A DNA stretch of 64,000 nucleotides from Xylanimonas cellulosilytica (lineage in GTDB: Bacteria; Actinomycetota; Actinomycetes; Actinomycetales; Actinomycetaceae), in the NCBI GenBank assembly GCA_001072465.1, contig JVKM01000042.1, forward strand, positions 62,242 through 126,241. Reading direction: 5' to 3'. This document shows, piece by piece, positions 1-9,531 of this stretch (its first letter is position 1; every line of letters begins with the position of its first letter). A program made the position numbers and the translations under genes. Below the pieces are notes generated by a model. It had not been told where the DNA came from, searched no databases, and was given only the letters and a program-made list of their open reading frames with translations.

Positions 1-1
1 C

Positions 2-955
2 TTCGCGGCCGCGATCGAGGCCGACATCGACCTGTCCGTCTCGTGGACCTGGGTCCTCGCCGACATCTGCGCCGCCGCCCGGCAGGTCGGCCGCCCCGCG
101 CGCGTCCACGTCAAGATCGACACCGGCATGTCCCGCGCGGGTTCCACGCTCGCCGACCTGCCCGCCCTGGCTTCGGCCCTGCGCATGGCCGCCGACGACG
201 GCCTCGTCGATGTCGTGGGCGCTTGGAGCCACATGTCCCGCGCCGACGACCCCAGCGAGGCGGGAAACGCCTCGACCGCGAGCCACGTGCGTATTTTCGA
301 GGAGGGCCTGGCGATCCTCGCCGACGCGGGCGTCACGCCGCGCATCCGCCACCTGTCCGCCACGTCGGGCATCCTGTGGCACCCCGAGGCTCACTACGAC
401 ATGGTGCGCGCCGGCATCGGCCTGTACGGGCTGAGCCCCGACCCCGCGGTGGCCACCTCCGAGGAGCTCGGCCTCATCCCCGCCCTCGAGCTGCGCGCGC
501 CCCTCACCTCCGTCAAGGTCATCGAAGAGGGGACCCCGGCCTCGTACGGGGGAACCTGGGTCGCGCCCACGCGCCGCTGGATCGGCCTCGTCCCCCTCGG
601 CTACGGCGACGGCATCCTGCGCGCCGCCTCCAACCGGGCGCGCGTCGTCGTCCACACCGCCTCCGGCCCCTTTAACGCGCCCCTCATCGGACGCGTGTGC
701 ATGGACCAGTTCATGGTCGACCTCGGGCCAGCCGAGGGAAGCCCCGGAACGCCGACGGCGCGCAGCGGACAGGCCCCCGCCATCCCCGGCGACATCGCCA
801 CCCTCTTCGGCTCCGGCGTGCGCGGCGAGGCCTTGGCCGACGACTGGGCGCAGGCAGCCGGTACCATCAACTACGAAATCGTCACCCACCTGGGCGCACA
901 CATCCCCCGCATCTACAGGGATGGCGCCGCCGCGACCTTCGGGAGCAACTCATGA
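2..955 (+). CDS. alr: Alanine racemase, C-terminal part (5' end outside window)
   Basis: PLP-dependent interconversion of L- and D-alanine for peptidoglycan. The reading frame is open from base 2, so the N-terminus with the PLP lysine lies outside the window. What is visible is the end of the TIM barrel (VHVKIDTGMSRAG, residues about 36-48 of this fragment) and the C-terminal beta domain with the family-typical GYGDGILRA and VGRVCMDQFMVDLGP stretches. The stop overlaps the tsaE start by 4 bp (ATGA), so the two are probably translationally coupled. An alr-tsaE-tsaB-rimI order is familiar in actinobacteria. Family assignment is firm; only the missing start limits the entry. Confidence 0.95.
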   Translation, partial: FAAAIEADIDLSVSWTWVLADICAAARQVGRPARVHVKIDTGMSRAGSTLADLPALASALRMAADDGLVDVVGAWSHMSRADDPSEAGNASTASHVRIFEEGLAILADAGVTPRIRHLSATSGILWHPEAHYDMVRAGIGLYGLSPDPAVATSEELGLIPALELRAPLTSVKVIEEGTPASYGGTWVAPTRRWIGLVPLGYGDGILRAASNRARVVVHTASGPFNAPLIGRVCMDQFMVDLGPAEGSPGTPTARSGQAPAIPGDIATLFGSGVRGEALADDWAQAAGTINYEIVTHLGAHIPRIYRDGAAATFGSNS

Positions 956-1524
956 CCCAGCCCATCGCCTCCTACGAGGTGTCGACGCGCGACGCCGACC
1001 AGACGCGCGCGTTCGGCGAAGACCTTGGTCGCATCCTCGCGGCCGGAGACCTCCTCATGCTCTCCGGGGGCCTCGGCGCGGGCAAGACCACCCTCACCCA
1101 GGGCATCGGCGTCGGCATGGGCGTGCGCGGACGCGTCGCATCCCCGACGTTCATCGTCGCCCGCGTGCACCCCTCTCTGAGCGGCGGCCCCGACCTCATC
1201 CACGCGGACGCCTACCGCATCACCGACCTGAACGACCTCGAGACCCTCGACCTCGACTCCTCCCTCGACGAGGCCGTCACCGTCGTCGAATGGGGCGAAG
1301 GTAAGACCGAGGCCATGAGCGATGAACGCCTCTCCATCGAGGTGCGCCGGGCATCGGGCGGCGAGGCCGCCCACGACGGGGACGTCATCGACCTGGAGAA
1401 CATGGACGACGGCACACGCGTCATCGTCCTGCACGCCCACGGGCACCGCTGGGACGGCGTCCTCGATGGCGTCGTCGCCGCCCACGGCGGAACCCGCATC
1501 GACGAGGCTGACACCGACGAGTAG
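952..1524 (+). CDS. tsaE: tRNA threonylcarbamoyladenosine biosynthesis ATPase TsaE
   Basis: ATPase that works with TsaB and TsaD to attach threonylcarbamoyl to A37 of ANN-decoding tRNAs. The 190-residue protein has a Walker A motif GGLGAGKTT near residues 44-52, the conserved SPTF segment after it, and the HADAYR and VEWGE motifs typical of TsaE. The chosen ATG overlaps the alr stop as ATGA; the frame is open further upstream but that part only shadows alr. tsaB follows 9 bp later. The C-terminal 50 residues are acidic and less conserved. Confidence 0.93.
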   Translation: MTQPIASYEVSTRDADQTRAFGEDLGRILAAGDLLMLSGGLGAGKTTLTQGIGVGMGVRGRVASPTFIVARVHPSLSGGPDLIHADAYRITDLNDLETLDLDSSLDEAVTVVEWGEGKTEAMSDERLSIEVRRASGGEAAHDGDVIDLENMDDGTRVIVLHAHGHRWDGVLDGVVAAHGGTRIDEADTDE

Positions 1525-1533
1525 GATCACACC

Positions 1534-2229
1534 GTGCGAGAGATAGCCCTAGACACCCAAGCAGCCACCGCCGTCGCCATCATCGACGACGGCCGCGTTC
1601 TCGGCCGCGCCCAGAACGACTCTGGACGTCACCACGCCGAATCCATCACCCCGCTTGTGCGCGAGGCGCTCGCGGTAGCAGGCCTGCCCGCGCAGCTCGC
1701 GGACGCCGGCATTGATCGAGTCCTCGTGGGCACCGGACCCGCCCCCTTCACCGGACTGCGCGCCGGCCTCGTCTCCGCCCGCGTCCTCGCCTCGGTCGCC
1801 GGCGTGCCCGCCTACGGTGTGTCCGCCCTCGACGTCATCGCCCGCCAGGGCCTCGACCTCCTGCCTCCCGACACCCGCGTCTACGCGATCGCCGACGCGC
1901 GCCGCCGCGAACTCTACTGGGGCTCATACGTGGCCGCCGGGCCCGACGACGTCACCCTCGAGGGGCGCCTCGAGGTGGGGGACGTTTCTACACTGCTGGG
2001 CGCCATGCGGACCGCCCCCGGCCTCGTCGTCGCGGGAGCGCCGATCCCCGCGCACAGCGCCGACGCGCTCGCGCACGTGGACCTCGGACCCCAGGTGAGC
2101 CTCGATCCCGCCGTCATGAGCCGCATCGTCGCCACGCGCCTGTCGCGCGGCGAAGACGATCGTCTGCGCACCGACCCCCTGTACCTGCGCCGCCCCGACA
2201 TTCAGGGCCAGCCCACCGCGCGCCTGTGA
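1534..2229 (+). CDS. tsaB: tRNA threonylcarbamoyladenosine biosynthesis protein TsaB
   Basis: Non-catalytic ASKHA-fold partner of TsaD in t6A synthesis. The 231-residue product starts at GTG with ALDTQAATAVAI, the family's N-terminal strand, and has H-x-E (HHAESITPLV, about residue 30) and the GTGPAPFTGLRAGL loop that follows in TsaB proteins. It sits 9 bp after tsaE, and its stop overlaps the rimI start by 4 bp (GTGA), so the block reads as one operon. Length fits the family. Confidence 0.93.
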   Translation: MREIALDTQAATAVAIIDDGRVLGRAQNDSGRHHAESITPLVREALAVAGLPAQLADAGIDRVLVGTGPAPFTGLRAGLVSARVLASVAGVPAYGVSALDVIARQGLDLLPPDTRVYAIADARRRELYWGSYVAAGPDDVTLEGRLEVGDVSTLLGAMRTAPGLVVAGAPIPAHSADALAHVDLGPQVSLDPAVMSRIVATRLSRGEDDRLRTDPLYLRRPDIQGQPTARL

Positions 2230-2675
2230 ACGCCACGCTGCGCGTCGCGGGCCCGGGCGACCTCGAACTCTTCGCCGCCCTCGAGGCCGAGGTGTTCGCC
2301 GAGGACCCCTGGACCCCCTACATGATCACCGAGGAACTTTCCTCCCCGGCCTCGCGCTATTGGATCGCCACGGATGAGTCTGGCGACGTCGTCGGATACG
2401 GAGGAGTCAAGGTCGGTGGAGACCAGGCCGACGTCATGACCATCGGCGTGCGCGCTCACGCGCGGGGCCGAGGCCTCGGCGCGGCCATCCTGGACGCCCT
2501 CCTGGAGTGGTCACGTGAGGCCGGCGCGCGCGAGATCTTCCTCGACGTGCGCCCCTCCAACGAGGGGGCCATCGGCCTGTACGAGTCCCGAGGCTTCGTT
2601 GAAATCGGGCGTCGTCCGCGCTACTTCCGTAACCCCGTCGAAGAGGCCGTCGAGATGAGGGCGCCCCTGATCTGA
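2226..2675 (+). CDS. rimI: Ribosomal-protein-alanine N-acetyltransferase RimI-like (GNAT)
   Basis: GNAT-fold acetyltransferase of 149 residues, very likely acetylating the N-terminus of ribosomal protein S18 as RimI does. The acetyl-CoA binding loop R-x-x-G-x-G/A appears as ARGRGLGAAIL near residue 80, followed by LDVRPSNEGAIGLYESRGF, the usual RimI C-terminal signature. The GTG start overlaps the tsaB stop. In related genomes rimI is often followed directly by tsaD; here about 4 kb with sdhCAB lies between them. A relaxed protein-lysine acetyltransferase role is possible. Confidence 0.88.
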   Translation: MNATLRVAGPGDLELFAALEAEVFAEDPWTPYMITEELSSPASRYWIATDESGDVVGYGGVKVGGDQADVMTIGVRAHARGRGLGAAILDALLEWSREAGAREIFLDVRPSNEGAIGLYESRGFVEIGRRPRYFRNPVEEAVEMRAPLI

Positions 2676-2906
2676 GGCGATGCGACGACCGCCACTAAAT
2701 AGGTATGGTCGGTGTATCAAAATTCGTGTCTTTTTACCCCCGTTTGCGGGGTCGATGGTCCTAGGTGTTTTCCTTGCGATAGCGGCTCAAGCTGCCCGAG
2801 ATAACCGCGGAAAATGGCCGAAAATGACACCGTGTCGAGATCCTTCGCGGGCGGCCTCGTGCCATGGTCCTACGAAGCGGACGAAAAGCGTCGATATGCT
2901 CATGGC

Positions 2907-3620
2907 ATGGCCACTCAAAATGTCGCAACGAAGAAGCGCCGCGCGTGGACCACCAGCGTCTTTATTAAGCAGCTGATGGCCGTCTCGGGCTTCGTTTTCG
3001 TTTTCTTCTTGCTGTTCCACTCCTACGGCAACCTCAAGATGTTCCTGGGCGCGGAGGTCTACAACGACTACGCGCACTGGCTGCATGAAGAGGCTTTCGT
3101 GCCGATCTTCCCGCACGGCGGATTTATCTGGGTCTTCCGCGCCGCCATGGTGCTCATGCTCATCATCCACCTGTGGGCCGCCGCCTACACCTGGAAGCGT
3201 TCGCGTCGCGCTCGCTCCACCCGCTACGTCGTCAAGAAGTCCGTCTCGGACTCCTACGCGGCTCGCACCATGCGTATGAGCGGTGTTCTCATCCTGCTGA
3301 TCCTGATCTTCCACATCGCTCACTTCACCACCGTGAGCCTGCCCGCGAAGGTCGCGAACTTCGGCGCTGACGTCACCACGCCCTACGCCCGTATGGTTGC
3401 TTCCTTCCAGTCGCCGGTCCTGGTGATCCTCTACGCCGTGTTCGTCGGCTGCGCCTGCATCCACGTCTCCCACGGCTTCTGGTCCATGTTCCAGTCGCTC
3501 GGTTGGGTGCGTAACGCGACCCGCAAGCCGCTGGTTCTCCTCTCGGGCCTGGTCGGTCTGGTCATCTTCGTGATGTTCATGGCCCCGCCCGTCGCCATCG
3601 TCACCGGCTTGATCCACTGA
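2907..3620 (+). CDS. sdhC: Succinate dehydrogenase cytochrome b subunit (b558 family)
   Basis: Membrane anchor of succinate dehydrogenase, 237 residues with five predicted hydrophobic helices. It binds haem and passes electrons from SdhB to quinone. Histidines suited to haem ligation sit in [28 protein letters not shown] and IHVSHGFWS, as in the single-subunit b558 family of Bacillus and actinobacteria, so no separate sdhD is expected and none is seen. I chose the ATG giving [17 protein letters not shown]; the frame extends upstream but that peptide is not family-like. sdhA starts 17 bp downstream after a GGAAGG ribosome-binding site. Confidence 0.92.
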   Translation: MATQNVATKKRRAWTTSVFIKQLMAVSGFVFVFFLLFHSYGNLKMFLGAEVYNDYAHWLHEEAFVPIFPHGGFIWVFRAAMVLMLIIHLWAAAYTWKRSRRARSTRYVVKKSVSDSYAARTMRMSGVLILLILIFHIAHFTTVSLPAKVANFGADVTTPYARMVASFQSPVLVILYAVFVGCACIHVSHGFWSMFQSLGWVRNATRKPLVLLSGLVGLVIFVMFMAPPVAIVTGLIH

Positions 3621-3636
3621 GGAAGGGCACGCAATC

Positions 3637-5616
3637 ATGACCGATACACTCATCCACGGCCTCTACCGTGAAGGCGAGAAGATCGCCGACACGAAGGCCC
3701 CCCACGACGTCCCGATCGCGCAGCGCTGGGAGCAGCGTAAGTTCAGCGCCGCGCTGGTCAACCCCGCCAACCGCCGTAAGCTGCGCGTCATCATCGTCGG
3801 CTCCGGCCTCGCGGGCGGCGCCGCCGCCGCCTCGCTCGGCGAAATGGGCTACAACGTCGACTGCTTCTTCTACCAGGACTCCGCCCGCCGCGCGCACTCC
3901 ATTGCCGCGCAGGGTGGTATCAACGCCGCGAAGAACTACCGCAACGACAACGACTCCGTCTACCGTCTCTTCTACGACACGGTCAAGGGAGGCGACTACC
4001 GTGCTCGCGAGGACAACGTCTACCGCCTCGCCGAGGTCAGCGCCAACATCATCGACCAGTGCGTCGCGCAGGGCGTCCCCTTCGCCCGTGAGTACGGCGG
4101 CCTCCTCGACAACCGCTCCTTCGGTGGCGTGCAGGTGTCCCGTACGTTCTACGCGCGTGGCCAGACGGGTCAGCAGCTGCTGATCGGCGCCTACCAGGCG
4201 CTCGAGCGTCAGGTCGCAGCGGGTACCGTCACCGAGCACTCACGTCACGAGATGGTCGAGCTCATCGTCGACGAGGGCAAGGCCCGCGGAATCGTCGCCC
4301 GCGACATGTCCACCGGCAAGCTCGAGACCTTCATCGCCGACGCGGTCGTCCTGGCCACCGGCGGCTACGGCAACGTGTTCTTCCTGTCCACCAACGCGAT
4401 GGGCTGCAACGCGACCGCCATCTGGCGTGCGTACCGCAAGGGCGCCTACTTCGGCAACCCCTGCTTCACGCAGATCCACCCCACGTGCATCCCCCAGCAC
4501 GGCGACCAGCAGTCGAAGCTGACCCTCATGTCGGAGTCGCTGCGTAACGACGGCCGCATCTGGGTTCCCAAGCGCGCCGAGGACTGCGAGAAGGACCCGC
4601 GTGAGATCCCCGAAGAGGATCGCGACTACTACCTGGAGCGCATCTACCCCTCGTTCGGTAACCTCGTGCCCCGCGACATCGCGTCGCGTCAGGCCAAGAA
4701 CATGTGCGACGAGGGCCGCGGCGTCGGCCCGAAGATCGACGGTGTCGCCCGCGGCGTCTACCTCGACTTCTCCGACGCGATCAACCGTATGGGCCTGGCC
4801 GCCGTGTCCGCCAAGTACGGCAACCTCTTCGACATGTACGAGCGCATCACGGGTGACAACCCCTACGAGGTGCCGATGCGCATCTACCCGGCCGTCCACT
4901 ACACCATGGGTGGCCTGTGGGTTGACTACGACCTCGAGTCGAACCTGCCCGGTCTGTACGTGGCCGGCGAGGCGAACTTCTCCGACCACGGCGCGAACCG
5001 CCTGGGTGCCTCGGCGCTCATGCAGGGCCTGTCGGACGGCTACTTCGTCCTGCCCAACACGATCAACGACTACCTGGCGCACTGCTTCCACCTGCCCAAG
5101 CTGGACGAGAACTCGCCTTCCGTGAAGGAAGCTCTCGACTCGGCGCAGGGCCGCATCGACACCCTCATGTCGATCAACGGCACCCGCTCCGTGGACTCGT
5201 TCCACAAGGAGCTGGGCAAGATCATGTGGGAGTACTGCGGCATGGAGCGTACCGAGGAAGGCCTCAAGAAGGCCATCGGTTTGATCCGCGAGCTGCGCGC
5301 CGACTACTGGAAGAACGTTCGCGTTCCCGGCAAGTCGATCGGTGAACTCAACCAGTCCCTCGAGAAGGCCGGCCGCGTCGCCGACTTCATGGAGCTGGGC
5401 GAGCTCATGTGCATCGACGCGCTGCACCGCGAAGAGTCGTGTGGCGGCCACTTCCGCGCGGAGTCCCAGACTCCCGAGGGTGAGGCCCTGCGTCACGACG
5501 ACAAGTTCCTGTACGTGGCGGCTTGGGAATACGCTGGCGAAGGCGAGCCCCCGATCCTCCACAAGGAAGACCTGATTTACAACGACATCGAGCTGAAGCA
5601 GCGGAGCTACAAGTGA
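3637..5616 (+). CDS. sdhA: Succinate dehydrogenase/fumarate reductase flavoprotein subunit
   Basis: Oxidises succinate to fumarate at a covalently bound FAD (or runs in reverse). The 659-residue protein has the dinucleotide-binding loop [17 protein letters not shown] near residues 52-68, the FAD-attachment segment [12 protein letters not shown] (His about residue 87), an active-site His/Arg region around HPT, and [13 protein letters not shown] late in the FAD domain. Length fits the b558-type enzymes. It lies between sdhC and sdhB with a 4-bp overlap into sdhB. Whether the complex mainly oxidises succinate or reduces fumarate cannot be read from sequence; in a fermentative Actinomyces-like organism fumarate reduction is plausible. 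Confidence 0.95.
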   Translation: MTDTLIHGLYREGEKIADTKAPHDVPIAQRWEQRKFSAALVNPANRRKLRVIIVGSGLAGGAAAASLGEMGYNVDCFFYQDSARRAHSIAAQGGINAAKNYRNDNDSVYRLFYDTVKGGDYRAREDNVYRLAEVSANIIDQCVAQGVPFAREYGGLLDNRSFGGVQVSRTFYARGQTGQQLLIGAYQALERQVAAGTVTEHSRHEMVELIVDEGKARGIVARDMSTGKLETFIADAVVLATGGYGNVFFLSTNAMGCNATAIWRAYRKGAYFGNPCFTQIHPTCIPQHGDQQSKLTLMSESLRNDGRIWVPKRAEDCEKDPREIPEEDRDYYLERIYPSFGNLVPRDIASRQAKNMCDEGRGVGPKIDGVARGVYLDFSDAINRMGLAAVSAKYGNLFDMYERITGDNPYEVPMRIYPAVHYTMGGLWVDYDLESNLPGLYVAGEANFSDHGANRLGASALMQGLSDGYFVLPNTINDYLAHCFHLPKLDENSPSVKEALDSAQGRIDTLMSINGTRSVDSFHKELGKIMWEYCGMERTEEGLKKAIGLIRELRADYWKNVRVPGKSIGELNQSLEKAGRVADFMELGELMCIDALHREESCGGHFRAESQTPEGEALRHDDKFLYVAAWEYAGEGEPPILHKEDLIYNDIELKQRSYK

Positions 5617-6356
5617 ACCTGACACTGAGGATCTGGCGCCAAAACGGTCCCGAAGACAAGGGCGCAATTCATGAATACCAGGTGAAGGGAATCTCGGAAG
5701 AGTCCTCGTTCCTGGAGATGCTCGACGTCCTGAACGAAGAGCTCTTCGCACGCGGCGAGGAACCCATCGCCTTCGACTCCGACTGCCGCGAGGGCATCTG
5801 CGGTCAGTGTGGCATCGTCATCAACGGTATCGCTCACGGCCCGGAGGTCACCACGACCTGCCAGCTGCACATGCGTTCCTTCAACGATGGCGACGTCATC
5901 ACGATCGAGCCGTGGCGTGCATCGGGCTTCCCGATCATCAAGGACCTCGTGGTCAACCGCAGCGCCCTGGATCGCATCATCCAGGCCGGCGGCTACATCT
6001 CCGTGAACACGGGTGCAGCCCCCGACGCGCACGCGACCCCGGTCCCGAAGCAGGACGCGGATCGAGCGTTCGAGGCCGCCGCGTGCATCGGCTGTGGTGC
6101 GTGCGTGGCTGCCTGCCCGAACGCCTCCGCGATGCTCTTCACCTCGGCGAAGGTCACGCACCTCGGCCTGCTCCCGCAGGGCAAGCCCGAGAACTACAAG
6201 CGTGTCGTCAACATGCTCAACCAGATGGACGAGGAGGGCTTCGGCTCCTGCTCGAACATCGGCGAGTGTGCTGAGGTCTGCCCCAAGCAGATCCCGCTCG
6301 ACGTGATCGCAAACCTCAACCGCCAGCTCGGCAAGGCCGCCTTCAAGGGCGTCTGA
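5613..6356 (+). CDS. sdhB: Succinate dehydrogenase/fumarate reductase iron-sulfur subunit
   Basis: Electron-transfer subunit of 247 residues. The N-terminal ferredoxin domain carries the 2Fe-2S cysteines ([10 protein letters not shown] with a distal Cys in TTTC). The C-terminal domain has [12 protein letters not shown] for the 4Fe-4S centre, and [14 protein letters not shown] supplies the 3Fe-4S centre and the last 4Fe-4S ligand. The GTG start overlaps the sdhA stop (GTGA), which I prefer to an upstream in-frame ATG lying inside sdhA. A strong hairpin follows the stop. Confidence 0.95.
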   Translation: MNLTLRIWRQNGPEDKGAIHEYQVKGISEESSFLEMLDVLNEELFARGEEPIAFDSDCREGICGQCGIVINGIAHGPEVTTTCQLHMRSFNDGDVITIEPWRASGFPIIKDLVVNRSALDRIIQAGGYISVNTGAAPDAHATPVPKQDADRAFEAAACIGCGACVAACPNASAMLFTSAKVTHLGLLPQGKPENYKRVVNMLNQMDEEGFGSCSNIGECAEVCPKQIPLDVIANLNRQLGKAAFKGV

Positions 6357-6376
6357 TTCGGCTGGAGTGGCCTCGC

Positions 6377-6408
6377 GGAGGGCCCGGCGCGCACGCGCCG
6401 GGCCCTCC
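6377..6408 (+). terminator. Terminator-like hairpin after sdhCAB
   Basis: A perfect GC-rich inverted repeat (GGAGGGCCCGGCGC pairing with its complement around a 4-nt loop) begins 20 bp after the sdhB stop. The following CGTTTAT is only weakly T-rich, so termination may be imperfect. Confidence 0.7.
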
Positions 6409-6560
6409 CGCGTTTATGGGGAGCAAACGTGGTGGCACAGTGATGTGATAGTGGGGCGATGACGCGGCGAGACAGCCGCCGTAGCCGCACGCAAAATGCT
6501 CATGACGGTGCGGTTGGCGTCGTATCATGGAGGCATCATCGGCTCAGAGAGGAGCACGCC

Positions 6561-6797
6561 ATGCAATTTGATGAAACCGGTCCGAACACGCATACGCGCC
6601 GCTACTGGGTCAGCGCGACCGTCGGCATCACGGCGATGATTGCCTTCGCGATTCTGTCGATCCTCCTGCTCCTGGGCATGCTCTTTGGCTCTCCCCAGAT
6701 CAAGCCGATCGCCGATTCGTTGTTCCCCTGGAGCCTGCTGGTCTTCGCGGTTGCGGGCGTCTCGATGTTCATCGCGAACGCGCGTTCTCGCGATTAG
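6561..6797 (+). CDS. Small two-helix membrane protein, function unknown
   Basis: A 78-residue protein with about 15 charged/polar N-terminal residues (MQFDETGPNTHTRRY) and two hydrophobic segments (about residues 18-43 and 52-72), ending in ARSRD. A good ribosome-binding site (GAGAGGAG) precedes the ATG, and a TATCAT -10-like hexamer lies further upstream, so it looks real and separately transcribed. It sits alone between sdhB and tsaD. I recognise no family. Confidence 0.7.
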   Translation: MQFDETGPNTHTRRYWVSATVGITAMIAFAILSILLLLGMLFGSPQIKPIADSLFPWSLLVFAVAGVSMFIANARSRD

Positions 6798-6879
6798 ATC
6801 GACGCCGACTCCGCACGGGACGTACCCGCTCGCTTCGTGCGTGCGGCGGTGCCCGCATGCGCGGATTAAACTGGGGGGC

Positions 6880-7935
6880 GTGAGTGAACCCCTGGTCCTT
6901 GGTATTGAGTCAACCTGCGACGAGACCGGCGTCGGCCTCGTGCGCGGTACGCAGCTGCTGGTCGACCGCACGGCCACGTCGATGGATGAGTACGCCCGCT
7001 ACGGCGGCATCATCCCCGAGATCGCGTCGCGTGCGCACCTGGAGTCCTTCCTGCCCACGCTGAATGCTGCGCTCGACGAGGCCGGCGTGACGCTGGCGGA
7101 CGTGGACGCGATTGCGGTCGCGGCCGGACCGGGCCTCGTCGGTTCGCTGACCGTCGGGATCTGCGCAGCGAAGGCGCTAGCCTCGTCGCTGGGCAAGCCC
7201 CTGTACGGCGTCAACCACGTGATCGGCCACCTGGCCGTCGATAAGCTCGCTGACGGGCCGCTGCCCGAGCACTTCATCGGACTCGTCGTCTCCGGTGGCC
7301 ACTCCAATATCCTCGAGATCCGCAACATCGCGACGGACGTCGTCGAGCTGGGCGGAACCCTGGACGATGCCGCGGGCGAGGCATTCGACAAGGTCGGGCG
7401 CCTCCTCGACCTGCCTTACCCGGGCGGCCCGCACGTGGACCGCCTGTCCCAGCAGGGGGACCGCGAGGCGATCCGTTTCCCGCGCGGCCTGGCTGCCGGC
7501 AAGGACAAGGAGCGCCATAAGTACGACTTCTCCTTCTCGGGTCTGAAGACCGCCGTCGCCCGATATATCGAGGGCGCGACCGCGCGCGGCGAGGTCGTCA
7601 GCAAGGAGAACGTGTGCGCTGCCTTCTCCGAGGCCGTCAACGATTCCCTGACCGCGAAGGCTGTGCGCGCGGCGCTGGACACCGGCTGCGACACGATTGT
7701 CGTGGGCGGCGGTTTCTCCGCGAACTCCCGACTGCGAGCTCTGCTGACGGAGCGGGCCGAGGCGGCCGGCGTTCAGGTTCGCATGCCCCCTCTGCGCTTC
7801 TGCACGGACAACGGTGCTCAGATCGCGGCGATTGGCTCCGAGCTGGTCGCGGCGGGTCTGCCGCCGTCGGACTGGGACTTCTCCCCGGATTCGGGCATGG
7901 AGCTGACGACGACGTATCTGGCGCCGCGCGCCTGA
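6880..7935 (+). CDS. tsaD: tRNA N6-adenosine threonylcarbamoyltransferase TsaD
   Basis: Catalytic subunit that transfers threonylcarbamoyl from TC-AMP to tRNA A37, with TsaB and TsaE. The 351-residue ASKHA protein shows LGIESTCDETGVGLV at the N-terminus, the metal-binding H-x-x-x-H in NHVIGHL, VSGGHSNI, and the C-terminal FCTDNGAQIAAIG. I start at the GTG of VSEPLVLGIES; the long upstream extension in the same frame is the out-of-frame shadow of the preceding small gene. It is separated from its usual neighbours tsaE-tsaB-rimI by sdhCAB. Confidence 0.95.
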   Translation: MSEPLVLGIESTCDETGVGLVRGTQLLVDRTATSMDEYARYGGIIPEIASRAHLESFLPTLNAALDEAGVTLADVDAIAVAAGPGLVGSLTVGICAAKALASSLGKPLYGVNHVIGHLAVDKLADGPLPEHFIGLVVSGGHSNILEIRNIATDVVELGGTLDDAAGEAFDKVGRLLDLPYPGGPHVDRLSQQGDREAIRFPRGLAAGKDKERHKYDFSFSGLKTAVARYIEGATARGEVVSKENVCAAFSEAVNDSLTAKAVRAALDTGCDTIVVGGGFSANSRLRALLTERAEAAGVQVRMPPLRFCTDNGAQIAAIGSELVAAGLPPSDWDFSPDSGMELTTTYLAPRA

Positions 7936-7950
7936 GAGCGGTCCGCGGGC

Positions 7951-9531
7951 CTAGCGCAGGCCGTCCATAAAGCTCTGCGCGATCGAGCTCCACGAGGTGT
8001 AGAAGCCGCCCACCATGTTGGCGGCGATGCCGATGAGGAGCGCGGCGCTTACCGTGGCCGCTCCGAGCGACGTCAGCCGTGCCAGGTAGCCGAGTGCCCG
8101 GAGCGCGGGGCGCGGCACAGAGGAGAACAGGCCCGAGCGCTGCGCGCGGTGGCGCGCCCGGTGTTGATGATCGGCATGGTCGGCCTGTTCGCGCTCGTCG
8201 TCGTGACGGCGCAGCTGCCAGCGCGGCGCGACAGTCCACGCGACCACGAGCGAGACGAGCACGCCGGCGATCAGGAGGCCCAGCGTCAGGTACCCGTTCG
8301 GGGCGGTCGGTCGGACCTCGTGCGTCACGGTCGTCACCGGGACGATGGACGCGTTGGCCTCGGAGGACTGTGCGGTCGCGGCCGTCGAAGCGGCGCCGAC
8401 GGCCCGGGAGACCCGGTCGGAGGACCCCCACCACGCCAGCATCGTCGGAATGTGCTCGCGCCACAGCGGGCCCGCGTGCCCGCCCGTCGGAGGGACGTCC
8501 GTGGTGACGCTGTCGGGTTCCTTGACGGTTGAGGCCATCTTGAGAGCGGTGTACGCGCCGCCAACGGCGTCGTCGCCGGCGGCCATCGCGTAGATGCGCA
8601 TCCCGTCGGGAGTGCGATTCGCGAGCATGATCGACAGCGTGTTGTCGGCCAGATACTGGTCGCCCTGGTTGGTCATCTGTCCCTCGATCTGCGTGTCATA
8701 GCCGGACAGCGAGGCGGCGGCGCCGTAGGTCTCGGGCGTGCGCAGGGCCGTCCAGATCGCGCAGTAGGCGCCGGCGGAGAAGCCGCCGATCATCCAGGCG
8801 TCGCGATTGGACGTCGTATTGGGGAAGTTGTGTCGGATCATCTCGGGGACGTCGTGGGACACCCATGTGTAGACGGCGGGGCGCCCCTCGATGTCGGCGC
8901 AGTCGTGGGCCTCCTCGTCGACGTTGAGGGAGGGACCGACGATGATTGTCGGCGGGATGATCCCCGCGTCGATGGCGTTGTTCAGGGCTTCCTGTACCTG
9001 CGCGCCCTGCATGGTGCCGTCGGGGCCGCCGGGGTAGCCGTGGAGAAGCTCGATGACCGCGTAGGTCTTGCCGTCGGTGGGGGAGTAGTCGCGTGGGGTG
9101 ATGACGAAGACGTCCTGGGTGATCCCGCTTGACGGGCCGGTCCAGGTGGTCTGGAGCATGCCGTCCTCGGTCTTCGTGAAAGTTGCGTCGAGTTCGGATG
9201 CGGCGGCGGACTGCGCGTTGACGTCGGCCTCGCCGCCGGATTGGGCGGTTGTTCCAACGGTGGTCGACAGGGCGAGTTTCGCTAGATCCCCGCTGGTTTT
9301 CACGAGGCCGAGCGAGCGATTGAAGACGAGCGCCCCTGCGGACGCGATAAGGATCGTGGGCACGAGGAGGATGACCGCGCGTCCCAGCCACCGCCTCGTG
9401 CGTCCCGGGCAGCGCGAGGGGGCCGAACGCGCGAGCAGAGACGCCCCACCCAACAGAGACAGAACCGCGAGGACGGCGACTACCGCGAGGGTCTTGAGTG
9501 AGGTGAGGGGGATGCTTCCCAAAACGCTCAT
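7951..9531 (-). CDS. Membrane-anchored alpha/beta-hydrolase (putative esterase, antigen 85/esterase D fold)
   Basis: A 526-residue protein with two N-terminal membrane helices (about residues 10-32 and 45-70), a large outside domain of the putative-esterase family, and two C-terminal helices (about 415-435 and 490-512). The nucleophile elbow is GGFSAGAYCA (Ser about residue 252), ELLHGYPGG forms the oxyanion side, and a downstream GGHAGPLW is a plausible catalytic His region. It overlaps the upstream MprF-like gene by 4 bp, so the pair is coupled. An aminoacyl-lipid hydrolase, partner to the synthase, is a reasonable inference; a mycolyltransferase is unlikely in this lineage. Substrate unknown. 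Confidence 0.8.
   Translation of the reverse strand: MSVLGSIPLTSLKTLAVVAVLAVLSLLGGASLLARSAPSRCPGRTRRWLGRAVILLVPTILIASAGALVFNRSLGLVKTSGDLAKLALSTTVGTTAQSGGEADVNAQSAAASELDATFTKTEDGMLQTTWTGPSSGITQDVFVITPRDYSPTDGKTYAVIELLHGYPGGPDGTMQGAQVQEALNNAIDAGIIPPTIIVGPSLNVDEEAHDCADIEGRPAVYTWVSHDVPEMIRHNFPNTTSNRDAWMIGGFSAGAYCAIWTALRTPETYGAAASLSGYDTQIEGQMTNQGDQYLADNTLSIMLANRTPDGMRIYAMAAGDDAVGGAYTALKMASTVKEPDSVTTDVPPTGGHAGPLWREHIPTMLAWWGSSDRVSRAVGAASTAATAQSSEANASIVPVTTVTHEVRPTAPNGYLTLGLLIAGVLVSLVVAWTVAPRWQLRRHDDEREQADHADHQHRARHRAQRSGLFSSVPRPALRALGYLARLTSLGAATVSAALLIGIAANMVGGFYTSWSSIAQSFMDGLR

Noticed and set aside
1267..1279. GACGAGGCCGTCA in tsaE, and similar matches in tsaD (about 7074) and at 25954
   Set aside because: They match only 11 of 13 positions and lie in conserved coding sequence where Asp-Glu-Ala codons explain them. 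They are not counted among the 16 motif copies.
2736..2752. Small hairpin with CCCCG and CGGGG arms in the rimI-sdhC gap
   Set aside because: The stem is only 5 bp and the T-run lies on the wrong side for a plus-strand terminator.
4240..5751. A 503-residue minus-strand open frame opposite sdhA
   Set aside because: It is the antisense shadow of a clear flavoprotein gene and has no start signal.
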